Below, piece by piece: positions 23,177 through 34,782 of a stretch of 64,000 nucleotides of DNA. Position numbers and translations under genes: made by a program. The stretch's first letter is position 1, and each line of letters begins with the position of its first letter. The notes beneath the pieces are model-generated. The model was not told the origin of the DNA, made no database searches, and saw nothing but the letters and a program-made list of their open reading frames with translations. The DNA comes from Hansfordia pulvinata (taxonomy: Eukaryota; Ascomycota; Sordariomycetes; Xylariales): positions 1,674,001 to 1,738,000 of the forward strand of contig BJKQ01000008.1 in NCBI GenBank assembly GCA_006538405.1. Reading direction: 5' to 3'.

Positions 23177-25000
23177 AGCCAAGAGGGAGGGGGGAAGAGA
23201 GCTGGTCCGAGGCCAGATGGAATTGCGGTGTAGGCACGACCCGACCGACCGACGTCTGGTGTACTCGTACGAATGGAGACTTGGTGCCAAGACGAAGAAA
23301 GTCCCTGCAGCTTTGGGAGGATAATGGGCGCGCGGCTACCTCAAATGATTGAGAAGAGAAACGGGTCAGCATCGATCTTGCAGGCAAACAGCAGCCAAAC
23401 GGGCACGGACAACGGCACGCCCAGGTTACACGACAACGGCAGCAAGCCACGAAGTAGCACGCGCAGCTGTGATATCGGCGGCACGGATTGGGGGCCGGGG
23501 GTGGGCAAACAGCCCCGGGGGAGGGAGGCACAAGCAAGGAGGGTGGTCATTCCATCCCCATCTCTGCCTGCCTGTCTGTCTGTGTCTCTTTCTCTTCCAG
23601 AAGTAGCACAAGCCAGACAGCCGCTGCAGCACTCAACGAACCGAACCTACCAAGCCGAGGAGGTTATGGGCTACGAGGATATCAAAGGTAGACTCCCTCG
23701 GAGAAGGGGGGGCATCGGAAGAGAAGACCTCGGTCTGGACAAGGTACGTACGAGAGAGTACAGCCTATCCGACACACGGCTTATATCATGAATATTATCA
23801 TCATGACTACTACTACTGCTACAACTACTACTGCTGCTGCTGCTGCCACTGCTGCTGCTTTTAATGTAATTATTGTATATTGTTATTATCGGATGCTGAC
23901 ATACCTACCTCTCATGTAGGTATTCCTTGCCGTGCTACCTCAGGCAACCGACTGGGGCATACTCATATGGACCTACCTACCTGCCCATTCATCGTTGCTG
24001 TCGATATAAGAGACAACGGTAGCCCTCCCGCCCCGCCCCTCCTCCCGACATTCAATGAAAACAGAGCAACGAGGTCAAGAACAAATACAGTAGCCATACC
24101 TACACTATTGGATCTCAGGAGCAGACCACTTCGGCTGCCCTATTGCAGATACCTACTACCTACCTACCTGCCCACCATTACGAACACAGTCATCGCCTAC
24201 AACCTCCCTCACCCGCGAGCCGACTGCCATTGGTACTTGAGCTCTCGGATTGGCTCTGCGAATACGACGACCAAAGCGCCTCGGTCTACTAACTCAATTG
24301 CGAGTCGTCGGGGGACCAGTCGAGGCCTTCTCGAAGACTTGGCCCTCACGCAACAGAGCTGTAGGGCGCCGGTCATTGGCTACAGCTACTCGTAAGGTAT
24401 GCCCCCCAGTCCCCGCTGCTCCCTCGCCTTCCCACCAATTTCCACCCACATCCAATGCCTACGGTACCTACCTACGTCAAGTAGGTACCCCCTTTCCCAC
24501 CCTGCCCAAGTACCCAAGTCGAGTACTTGTCGTGCGAGTGCGAGTACGAGTACCTCTCCGCAGAGCCCGGCCGAGGCGGGTGGCTGAGGAGACGCCTGGC
24601 GGGACCCCTGACAGGCCACTGACAGGCCAGCCGGCCCAGGTCGGGTCGAATTGGATGGATCCATTGGAGACCGACCTGGTACGAGTGCCGGTCGGCTGCT
24701 GGGGACAATTGAACGGGGCGGCTCCGGCTCCCTCCCCATCCAATGTCTCCCTCCCCCTCTGGGAATGGAAGCCAGAAGCCCTGAATGGCTGCAACCACCT
24801 CCCGTCTGGGCCACGCTCTGTTACGCGTACTCGTACTCGTCCGAGTACATCAGTCCACTCCCGTCGTATCCCATGGATCGTCCCCATTCCGTTCCATACA
24901 TCGAGTACTCGTACGGCTTTGCGAATGGAAAGCACTCATGCTCACACACACTCTCTCTCTCTCCAGCCCCATCGACGAAGACGACGAGACGACATCCATC

Positions 25001-25035
25001 CTATCCTATCCTATCCTATCCTATCCTATCCTATT
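25001..25035. repeat. (CTATC)6 pentanucleotide array
   Basis: Six perfect units plus one variant (CTATT). Confidence 0.95.
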
Positions 25036-25515
25036 CGTGCAAGCGCCGACCTGCCGTGGCGCCCACTCCCCATCTCGAACGATACGAATCCTCGTAACCC
25101 CTCCCCCCGCCGTGCCAATCATCACCAGCCACAGCCACATCTATCTTGTGACGGACGGCTCTAGAGGTGTCTACAAGCCGGAATTCGATATTCGCCGACG
25201 ACAACACGAACGCGTGCCCCACCGCCCAGTCTGCTTCACAAGAGGATCAGCCAGTCACAGTCTCCAGTGTGTGCTCCGTAAGTACGAGTATCCCTTCCCT
25301 CCCCACTAGCTGCCTCTCCTCGACTCCCGTACCGTACCCCAGCACGTACCCCAGCCAGTGTGAGATGAGACCTGTCTCGCCCCAGGCCCCCGGGGCTCTC
25401 ATGCACGCACGCACGCACTTGCACGCACTGCTTCTGTGGCTCTTCGCCCGGGGCGGGTGCACGAAGCGTTACGGAGCCGTGGGAGCCACGCAGCACCACC
25501 ATGAAAGTGGTTCCG

Positions 25516-25539
25516 CCCCCCCCCCCCCCCCCCCCCCCC
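25516..25539. repeat. Poly-C tract (C24)
   Basis: Twenty-four consecutive C; the true length is likely uncertain, since long homopolymers are hard to sequence. Confidence 0.9.
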
Positions 25540-25794
25540 GGGTCTTCTGCCCTTGTCCTTGTCCACAACGACGACTCGCCTGGACCATCCCATCTGAGTG
25601 CTTCCCCCCAACCCAAGACCAGACCCTCTTAGCCCAGGGCAAGCATGCAGGTGCACCGCGGCATAGCTTAGCACACAGGCTCTATGCCCTGTGTGGCTCT
25701 AGGCTGCCCGGCGACATGTGCGGCGGTGAGCCAGGCCCTGGAGCCGTTTGGCTGGCTGGCTGGCTGGCTGGCAACGAGTCTCTTTCTTTTTCTC

Positions 25795-25829
<35 letters not shown>

Positions 25830-26805
25830 ACCTTATCTGCATGTATCCTGAGTGCTGTTGTACCGACCAGCGAGACTACGAGTGCCTCTCATCCACAGCT
25901 GGCTGGCTGGCTGTGGCTGGCCAGTTCGCCGGAGGTACCCGTCTACCTGGTCTGCCCACAATTTTCTTACTGACCTACATGCACATGATGCTGCAGACTT
26001 AACCCCAGGTTTCCACTCGCCTTCCAGGGTACTTACGGATAGCTGGAGGTACATATTACCTTACATCCTACACTCGTACTCGCCTTGCCAACCAGCCTCC
26101 CCTCCCCCCCCCCTGCTGTCCGTTCTCGCCGGCCCAGCGCCCCGGTACAGCCAGCACCACGATCCAATACCGACGAGCGAGGCTCGACCGTGCCCACCGA
26201 TTCGAAAGGGTACCGGGTACGTCGCCCACGGACGCCAATACTTGAGCGCCCTCGAAGTGGAATTGAGAGTTGGAGGTCTCGACCGTGAGTAAGTAGGTTC
26301 CTAAGGTACCTAACCTATTTACATCGGTGAGGTAGTGCTTCTCATCCCAACTTGGTGGATTTCACGTTGCACCTCCGGCAACCAAACTCCCCGACGACGC
26401 CCTACGATTACAATAGACTGGCTGACTCGTCCCGCCCTCGAACGCTCGTTACAATAGGCCTGGCCCATCTACGGTTATCTACCATCTTCGAGCATTCGTA
26501 CACGCACACGCACACGCGCCTGGCCTTGTCTTGTCTGGTATGTACGTCTCGTCTGGTCTGGTCTCGATTTGTCCCGTCTCGTTGCGTCCCATGTGGCTGG
26601 TCTCGACTAGCCCACAATGCTTCTCGGCCTGCTGCTGTTTCCGCCACTTGACCCGGGTGCTCACAGCCGTCTTGTGCCGCGTCGTCGTGTCGTGTTCAAT
26701 GTCGTGTTGTGCCGTATTCATCCGTCTTGTGTGTCTTCTTGTGTCGTGTCATGTGTCTGGTGTGCGCTGCACCTCCAGATGGTGTGGTCTGGTGTGGTCC
26801 AATGC

Positions 26806-26908
26806 TGTGCTGTGCTGTGCTGTGCTGTGCTGTGCTGTGCTGTGCTGTGCTGTTGCTGTTGCTGTTGCTGTGCTGTGCTATGCTATGCTATGCTATGCTA
26901 TGCTATGC
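26806..26908. repeat. (TGTGC)9 - spacer - (TATGC)6 compound pentamer array
   Basis: Nine TGTGC units (26806-26850), then TGTTGC-like hexamers to about 26878, then six TATGC units (26879-26908). The two pentamers differ by one G-to-A change. Confidence 0.95.
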
Positions 26909-27535
26909 ACGTCCACCTTCCACCAGCCATTCAAGTCGATTTGACATGGACCACTCTGATGAGTGCTTCATCACCTTGCCTCATGTACTTGCTTGGGTTA
27001 GAATCTCGGCTCACCGTTCTTCATCTTCGAACCAGACTGCCTTCGACCTTACGGACTGCGGAGCACTCGTACGACTACACACCCACCTGCTCACGTCCAT
27101 CCGCATACCCGAACTACGAGTACATTAGGTACCTTACCTACCTGCCCACATACGCGTACGGATACAGCCTCATCAGGACGAGTGCGTGCTCGTAACCAGA
27201 CTCCGTCGGAGGCCGGACCAACTCCGCCTCGTCGGTGGTCTCCCACCACCCCCAGCCTCAACCGCCGCCGCCCTGGCCTGACGAACGAATAATATCCCTC
27301 CAGCTTGGACCCTGCCTCGCCTCGGCGCATACGCTCGTCGTATCCATCCGCACGCTGTCGACACGTTGTACGGACCATTCGCGCCACAGCATCGACACAC
27401 CCGTCCCAGCCATCGATGCATCGTGCCATGCGCAGGCGTGCATGAGGCAACCCGAGATATGTAAGTTGTGCGCCCCTCGCATCAAAGTCAACCCATCCAC
27501 GCCATCGGGTGCCTGGTACATGTACCAGACTGTTG

Positions 27536-27559
27536 CCCCCCCCCCCCCCCCCCCCCCCC
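27536..27559. repeat. Poly-C tract (C24)
   Basis: Twenty-four consecutive C in intergenic DNA. Confidence 0.9.
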
Positions 27560-27831
27560 TTCTCCTGGCGACTGCGACTCGAGTATTGCCTGTCTACCTC
27601 TCTTACGTACTCTACGAGTACTACACTGCACCGTCAGCGGCGCCCAGCACAATCACCACATTCGACCCTCGCCGCCCGACCACGTATCTCGTCGTTGTTT
27701 GCTGTCACGCCGCGGCCGTCGCCGTGATATTGGCCCTCCTCCAACCCAGCACCGTTGCCTCTGCAGCTGTCGGCACAGCTGGACGTGGCGGCAGCCAGCA
27801 ACCAACCTCAGGGAACGAGAGAGAGAGAGAA

Positions 27832-27857
27832 GGGGGGGGGGGGGGGGGGGGGGGGGG
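27832..27857. repeat. Poly-G tract (G26) after a GA run
   Basis: Twenty-six consecutive G preceded by GAGAGAGA. The purine strand is continuous for about 45 bases. Confidence 0.9.
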
Positions 27858-28588
27858 AAGAGAGAGAAGCCTCGACGGCCACGCGTCCGTCCGTTCGGGC
27901 CCGATCCGATCCATTACCTCTCTACTCGTGCAACGGGGCCGCCTTGCCCCTTTGCCCCCTTTGGTTGGATATCCATGCCAGCTCAGCTTGCCCGACGAGT
28001 ACATACATACATACCTGCCTGCTTGCCTGCCTTGTCTGCCTACATACATACAGACACATTGATCATCACGATTGTCATTATCATTATTGTCATTCTCATC
28101 ATTTGCCATCTGTTGGGCTCTCTGCTGACCGTTGGCCTGGTGTACTGTTGTACCCATTGTCAGCCCTGCTTCCTCCTCGACCGTGGTTGGACCCTTTCGG
28201 CATTCGGGTCGAGACCCTCGACGCCTTGCCCGACCCTCCGTCCCTCTCTTTTACCTCTCGCGTGGCAAAGCAGCGTCACGACCCACGGCTGGCCCATCTC
28301 TGACCGTCCACCGTCTTCCGTCTGAGCCTTTTCTCAACGATAGACCCAGAGGACCAGAGCCTGCCCACAGTGCCGTCCCATCCCTGCCGGCCCTTTTCCC
28401 CAGCCGCATCGAGGTTCCAGCGACCCCTCCATCTTGGTGCCATTCGAGAATCCTATTTATATCACTTTGCCCCTCCATCGGCACCGCACATTCCACGGCC
28501 CCAACTTACATATTTGAGCTTCTGGGCGCCTGTCTTTCCCCCTCCTCCCACACCCCTCCAATCCGGCTAACTGCGTGCGTGTGTGCGC

Positions 28589-28673
<85 letters not shown>

Positions 28674-28680
28674 TGAGTGA
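28589..28680. repeat. Compound (GT)n-(GA)n-(GT)n-(GAGT)n microsatellite
   Basis: GT run to 28602, GA run 28602-28643, GT run 28643-28670, then GAGT units. It lies about 730 bases upstream of the ABC transporter start. Confidence 0.95.
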
Positions 28681-29409
28681 GCGCGCGCGCGCCCTTTCCC
28701 GAGGCCCATCACGCGGCCCTCCCTTCCCTTCTTCTGCTCGACCAGACCGGCGCCGCCGGGCCTTAGACAGTCTTGCCGCAGCACGAGGCCAACCGTGTTG
28801 TGTTATTCCCCTTACCTCTCGATCCCGACCTCGCCCCATCCTGCCTGCCAATTCCCGCTTCCTCACCGCACCCCTTGCGAAGATCAACCTGGCGCCCACC
28901 CGCCCTGCTAGTCCCGACTCAGTCAGGTCAGTCTGCCCCGAAGAGCGCGTGGCTTTCGCCACTAATGCCCGCCTGATGACCACGCCCCACCAGACTGTCT
29001 GGTCCGTCGCTTCGCTCGAGTCTCGAATCCCGCTGCTAACTTACTCCGTAAGCCGGGCGCAGTCTGCCACTTGACCTTCTTCCCCCCCCAAAGTCACCAC
29101 CAACCAGCCGCGCGTGTTGGGGTGATTGTGTGCACCAAGGCTGGCTGGGGCAATGATCCGAGCCGAGTGCCCGACTTAACTCTTGTAAGGTCCCCCGACG
29201 AACCTGCCTTGCCCTTCTCCCTCCGCCGCCGCCGCAGCCGCAGCCGCAGCCGCCGCCGCCGCCGCCGCCCCGTCTGTCCGTCCTCTTCGCCCTCCGCCGG
29301 CCGGCCCCTGTCACCGTCGCCCTCCGTCTCGATCCACCCGCCCATCCTCTGCTGCCATGTGCTAATTCGCCCGCGCCCGCGCTCCCCCTTCCAAAAATAC
29401 AGTCTCAAG
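28681..29409 (+). promoter_or_regulatory. Presumed promoter and leader of the ABC transporter gene
   Basis: Strongly pyrimidine-rich on the plus strand (CCCTTCC and CCGCCGCAGCCGCAG tracts, notably 29210-29345), in the position expected for a fungal promoter and 5' UTR. No clear TATA box. The assignment rests on position and composition only. Confidence 0.35.
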
Positions 29410-32400
29410 ATGGCTCCTCCAGTCATCGTCGACCCCTCCGATACCCCGGCCGAGAAGGTTCGAAACTTCGTTCAGTACATATACCCCGGACTGCTGCTCC
29501 TCGTCTTCGTTGCCGTCGGCGCCCTCGGCTCCATCTACAATGCCGTCTACAAGGACAGCGAGGCTGGGTCTCAGGTCAGAGGCCCCGGCGGCAAGCCCCT
29601 CCCTGTCTCCAAGTCCAAGAAGTCGCCCTCCGATGCCTCGTTCGCCATAGAGTTCGGGCCTCAGGCCAGCAGGTTTTTCAAGGGGGCCAGCATTCTCGCA
29701 ACCATCTCCTTCTTTGGCATGGGAATTGCCATTACTGCGCGATCTCTGGCCCACCAATCTGCGGAAGGCGATCACGGCTGGTGGTGCGGCGAGCCCAAGA
29801 CTGTGAGTCGGCCCTTTCTACGTCCCGCAGCCCAAGGCGTTCGTCTCGATCGCCCGCTGACGTGATGCTCAGGTCTATGTCCTCGGATCCGCCTTCTTGT
29901 GGCTGTACTTCAGTCTGACCCTGTTCGACTGGGACACCAGCCCTTACCTTGTCCATGGAGTGGTATGGGGCCTCGCGCTACTCGGCGACTTGATCAATGT
30001 CTTATGCGACGCCTTCGTTCTCTCCGGCCCCCACAAAGTCATGACGAATCTGGATCGCAATAAGTACGTGGTCACAGACGAATTTGAATTGTGGGATGCC
30101 ATTGACCTCGGCCTGTCGGCCATTCGCACGACGCTCATCTTGGGCATGGTGATTGTCTTCACCGCCAGCGTCTGGCGCCCGAATCGCCGCCAGTGCGCTG
30201 GCGCCAAAGCCGGCGCGACTCCGGACGAGACCACGCCTCTGATCTGCCGCGACGACCACGACGATTCGGCCGGCTACCACGCGACCGAACAACAGAATGA
30301 TGGGCACGCCACCTCGCGCTCGAGAAGCGGAACTCTTCAATCGACCTTGAACGACTACGCCCCTTCGCGAAACGGCAGCCTGCGTTCTAGCAAGGACTTG
30401 GTCTCTTCTCGCGTCAAGGGCAGATCGGGCTCCGTTAATGGCGGCTCCCAGACAAGCCGGCGCAGCGCGAGAAAAGACAGTGTCCAGTCCAGCACGGGCG
30501 CCAATCATCCAGCTGTCAATGGCAGCCCTCCGACGGTGAAAAGTCGGGGCGCCCAGCCCGCGAAGAACCCGGCGGCGACCGGGGATGAGAACGGCGCCAG
30601 CAGCGTCAACGGAGGCGCGGACGCAGGCTCCGCACCGACCCAGGCCGAGATGAAAACCGGCCCAATGGTCGACGAAGAGGCCGGCTTCTACCGACCGGAG
30701 AAGCTCCCGCAGACCACCTGGTGGGACTACCTGCGCGGCTATTCCGTCTTCTTCCCTTACATGTGGCCCACTGGCGAACTGCGGTTGCAGCTAATAGTAG
30801 TAGTCTGCTTCGCGTTGGTTCTGGTCCAGCGTGGCGTCAACATCATGGTGCCCCAGCAGATCGGCACCGTCACCAACGAGCTCAGCGGGGATGGATACGC
30901 CCCTGACGAGAAATTCCGCATGCCGTGGATGCAACTCGGCCTGCTTGTTCTGTACAAGATCTTGCAAGGCCCTTCTGGCCTGCTCGGCTCCATGCGTTCG
31001 CTCATGTGGATCCCTGTCTCGCAGCACACGTACAAGGCTCTCATGACGTCTGCTTTCGAGCACGTCCACTCTCTCAGTCTCGACTTTCATCTGGGCAAGA
31101 GGACCGGTGAGGTCCTGTCGGCGCTTAACAAGGGCTCGTCTATCAACTCGTTCCTTGAGCAGGTCACCTTCCAGGTCTTTCCGATCATGCTGGACCTCTT
31201 TGTGGCCATCACCTACTTCTACATCCAGTTCGACGCCGTGTACGCCACCATCGTCTGCATCATCACCTTCTACTACCTATACTTCACCATCCGCATGGCA
31301 TCGCAAACCGCCGACCAGCGCCGTGCCATGTCGAACCTGGACCGTGAAGAGGAGGCCGTCAAGAACGACTCGATCATCTCGTACGAGACCGTCAAGTACT
31401 TCAACGCCGAGAAGTTCGAGTTCGAGAAGTACCGCAAGGCCGTGCAGAATTTCCAGGGCGCCGAGGCGCAGGTCACTTGGAGCATGAACATGATGAACGT
31501 GGTCCAGTCCATGACCTTCATGAGTGGCATGCTCTGCGCGATCCTGTTTGGCGCCTACCAAGTCAGCCAGCGCCACCGCAGAGTCGGTGATTTCGTCATG
31601 CTCATCACCTACCTCGGGCAGATCCAGGGGCCTCTGAACTTCTTCGGCACCTTTTACCGAACTGTCCAGCAGGCCATGATCTCGGGCGAGCGCTTGCTTG
31701 AGCTCTTCAAGCAGCAGCCCTCAGTCAAGGACCGTGCCGGGGCGGTCACGTTGGCCAAGTGCACCGGCCACGTCGAGTTCGACAAGGTCCGATTCGCCTA
31801 CGACCCCAGGAAACCGGCCCTGGAAGAGCTCAGTTTCATCTGCAAGCCTGGCACAACCACTGCTTTGGTTGGCGAGTCTGGTGGCGGCAAGTCGACCTTG
31901 TTCCGCCTGCTCTACCGGTACTTCAACTGCCAGTCCGGCTCGATCAGGATCGACGGGCGCGACGTCAAGGATCTCACCATTGATTCTCTGCGCAAGTTTA
32001 TTGGCGTGGTGCCTCAAGACATGATCCTGTTCAACGACACCCTGCTATACAACCTGCAGTACGCCAACCAGAAGGCGACTTTCGAAGAGGTGCAAGAGGC
32101 GTGCAGGAAGGCTGCCATTCACGACAGGATCATGTCCTTCCCCGACGGCTACCAGACCAAGGTTGGAGAGCGCGGGCTCCGGCTCAGCGGGGGCGAGAAA
32201 CAACGAGTGGCGATTGCACGAACGCTGCTCAAGAGCCCCAAGATCATCATGCTCGACGAGGCCACTTCGGCATTGGACAGCGGCACGGAGGATGTGATCC
32301 AGAAGAAGCTGGCTCTTCAGGACGATGGCCACACGGTTCTCATCATTGCGTAAGTTTTCTGCCCTCCCCTCAGAAAGAGAAAGAAAAAAAAAGGAGAAAA

Positions 32401-32904
32401 AACTCTGTGGATGCCATCAGCTGACCGTGTGCCAGTCATCGCCTGTCGACCATCACCCACGCGGACCAGATCTTGGTCCTGAACAATGGCCGCATAGTAG
32501 AAAAGGGCCAGCACGAGGAGCTCTTGGGCCGGGGAGGCCACTATGCTAACATGTGGTACAAGCAAGCCAAGGCCACCGAAGCCGCCAAGCGTGCCGAGCA
32601 GGCCATGTTCCGGGCCAAACAGCTGGCCCAACGGGCGGGCATGCCGGAGCGGCCCGATCCCAACAAGGCGGCAGCTCTGGCGACAGAGTCGACCTCTTCC
32701 AGCGAACACAACCTTTCCGGCGACGAGTCTCACGGAGGCTCCAGCACTGCCGGTCTGGAGGACTCGAGCATCATCGTCATGCCCGCCAAGCAGGTCACCG
32801 AGCAAGGGAGCGGGTCTGACAAAGGGCCCGGCTCCGACTCGGGTGAGGCCCCGTCTCCCCCTCCTAACAACGAGGCCAGCAACGGGGCCAAGTCAAGTGC
32901 CTGA
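29410..32904 (+). CDS. HMT1/ATM-type half ABC transporter (ABCB family, heavy-metal tolerance protein)
   Basis: Exons 29410-29802, 29873-32349 and 32436-32904; 1112 residues. The second junction is fixed by [13 protein letters not shown] (the H-loop), split after the first codon. The N-terminal extension (residues 1 to about 245) has five hydrophobic segments, the extra domain typical of HMT1-type vacuolar proteins and absent from mitochondrial Atm1. A polar Ser/Arg/Gly-rich linker (about 245-400) leads to the six-helix ABC membrane domain (about 405-740; [23 protein letters not shown]). The nucleotide-binding domain has Walker [10 protein letters not shown] (about 798), signature [14 protein letters not shown] (about 905) and Walker [13 protein letters not shown] (about 922), all intact. 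HMT1 proteins move glutathione/phytochelatin-metal complexes into the vacuole; the substrate here is inferred from architecture only. The last 110 residues are hydrophilic. Confidence 0.92.
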
Positions 32905-34782
32905 AGCACCTCTGAGTGACGCAGGCCGCGGTTGCCCCATCCCATCGTACCATCTCGAAACGCTCCATTGCCATACGCCGGACATGGCTTCATCTTGTTC
33001 GAAGCACCACACACGATCGAGGGCAGCGACCCACTGAACGATTTGCATCATACAGGCGTTGGCGGAGCATACACAAAACAGGCTCTCTTCACCAGAGGCC
33101 CGGATTTTCACACGAATACTGCATTTTTTCCTCACTCCCTCCCTAACTGCGCAAGAGATACCAACGACGCTTATGAATGAAACCCCCTCCACAGCCTAGC
33201 ACTGCGTTTTACGTTTTAATCGGCTACAGTAGGACATGATTCTGTCCGTTAATGTTTGATTTATCCCACTTCTTCCTTCGATTCTTGTTTGCTGCTGTTG
33301 CTTGACTTGTGTGTTCCTGTCTTTCGCGTCAAACGGTCGAGTCCCCCCTTCCACAGAGCTGCTCGGGCTCTGTGTGTTTTGTCCTTCTGTGCGGCACTGA
33401 CCGCTTCATGAGTCGACGAGAGACGGGCGAAGGAGTTTTGAGAGAGAAAGAGAGAGGGCATTATTATAGATTGTGAGGCTCACATTGGCCCGAGTGCCGG
33501 GCGAGTTTGCAAGCATCCGTAATGAGCCGAGCCAGCCTACGTAGCGTCGTTCGTCCAGCTAATAAGAAACCCGGCATTGTCTTCGGGAGAGTACTTTTGT
33601 GATGTCTTATGATGATATCTTGACTGTTTGCTTTCGTCCCACACGGCACCTGATCCCTTTTGTCTCCCCTCCTCGGCCGTAGCCCAGCCAAGCTACCAAA
33701 AACGAGCCAATCAAACCAATAACCAACCCCTCCCTCCCCTTCAGGCGGTAGCTTCTCGAAGCTTACTCGTAGTGCTGGGGCACGACCAAACGCCCGCCCC
33801 ATCGCGGGTGATCCCCTCCCACGTCAGGGGGCGCCCCCCCCCCCCTCGCGCGCGCGGGGTTTGTGCGACCCGAGAGACGGGACGGCGGCGGGGAGGGTAG
33901 AGGGGGTTTGGTCAGCAGGGACTGGAGTTCGCATGATCCCGCCCCCCATCTGCGTCTCAATCTCGTCTCTCTTGTTGTGTAACCCGTGGAACCAGCTGTC
34001 ACTAGTCTCATTCTTCCTAATCGCCTTTCCTCCACCGTACCTCGCCCCCCCCACCCCCCTGATGTGTTTATTCCCGGGGGAGGGGGAGGGGGGTGCCTCC
34101 CGGTGTAGTTGGCTGCGCGATGCCATGCAGGTTCCAGTCTCGTTTCTCCTTGTTCTTGTGTTACCCTACCTACAACCACAAAACAGCCACTTCATTCCGC
34201 TCCCCGCGCGGGAAGCCCACGCACTTTGTTGGCCGGGGCATGGTTGTGCGGAAGGAGGGCGTTTCAACGAGCGAGCCGCGTCCGTGGTTTTTTTTTTCTG
34301 TTTTTTTAACCTGCCTTGGGCCCTTGAATACTGCCCGTTGTGTGTGTGTGTGTGTGTGTGTTGGGAATACGCTTTTGTGCCCGGCGACTCTATCAACTAG
34401 ATTCCCTTCACTCACCTCGAATCTCTACGAACCCCGTTGACTGATCGATGAGCGGGTAGGCAGTTCCAAGATTATTGGCTTGTGTCGTTGAGGGGAGAGA
34501 TCGGGCGCGACCTGGCAGTAAGGAGATGGCTGAACTCGCCGGAAAAGGGGAAACCGGGATGCACATAAGTTCGAAAGTTGATTTCTACATTTCTCGAGTG
34601 ACGGAATTGATTATTCAATTCACTATCTAGTATCACTGTATTCCTCCAAGCTCTACTGTAAATATCTATATACCCCCCTCCCTCGGCGCTCTCCACTGCA
34701 AAGGGACAGGAAGCCTTCTTTGTTTCTATACTTGCGCAACTACTTTCCGTTGGAAGCGCTGTACTCTCCTGCCGCCAATGTC
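32905..34782. other. Convergent 3' region, no gene seen
   Basis: Lies between the ends of the ABC transporter and the FG-repeat gene. Contains C/G runs (about 33835-33845, 34070-34092), a T-run near 34289 and (GT)n at 34339-34361. The short open frames have no recognisable content. Confidence 0.6.
34339..34361. repeat. (GT)11 microsatellite
   Basis: Perfect GT run in the convergent intergenic region. Confidence 0.93.

Larger units (their letters stand above)
19201..28588. other. Gene-free, microsatellite-dense intergenic DNA (middle of the 16-kb gap)
   Basis: No supported gene. Dense in ACCTACC/GGTAGGT and TACGAGTA/TACTCGTA motifs (for example about 19190, 19440, 20020, 22344, 23255, 23900-23980, 24150-24180, 24460-24560, 24825-24915, 27110-27145, 27605-27625). 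Also holds an octamer array, three pentamer arrays, C24 runs at 25516 and 27536 and a G26 run at 27832. Open frames such as 24250-25164 and 27235-28062 owe their length to low stop-codon density in simple GC-rich repeats and show no domain. Confidence 0.6.

Noticed and set aside
24250..28325. Long open frames in the microsatellite-dense zone
   Set aside because: Their translations are runs of simple repeats (for example CCAVLCC, SYPILSYP), and frames are open on several strands at once.
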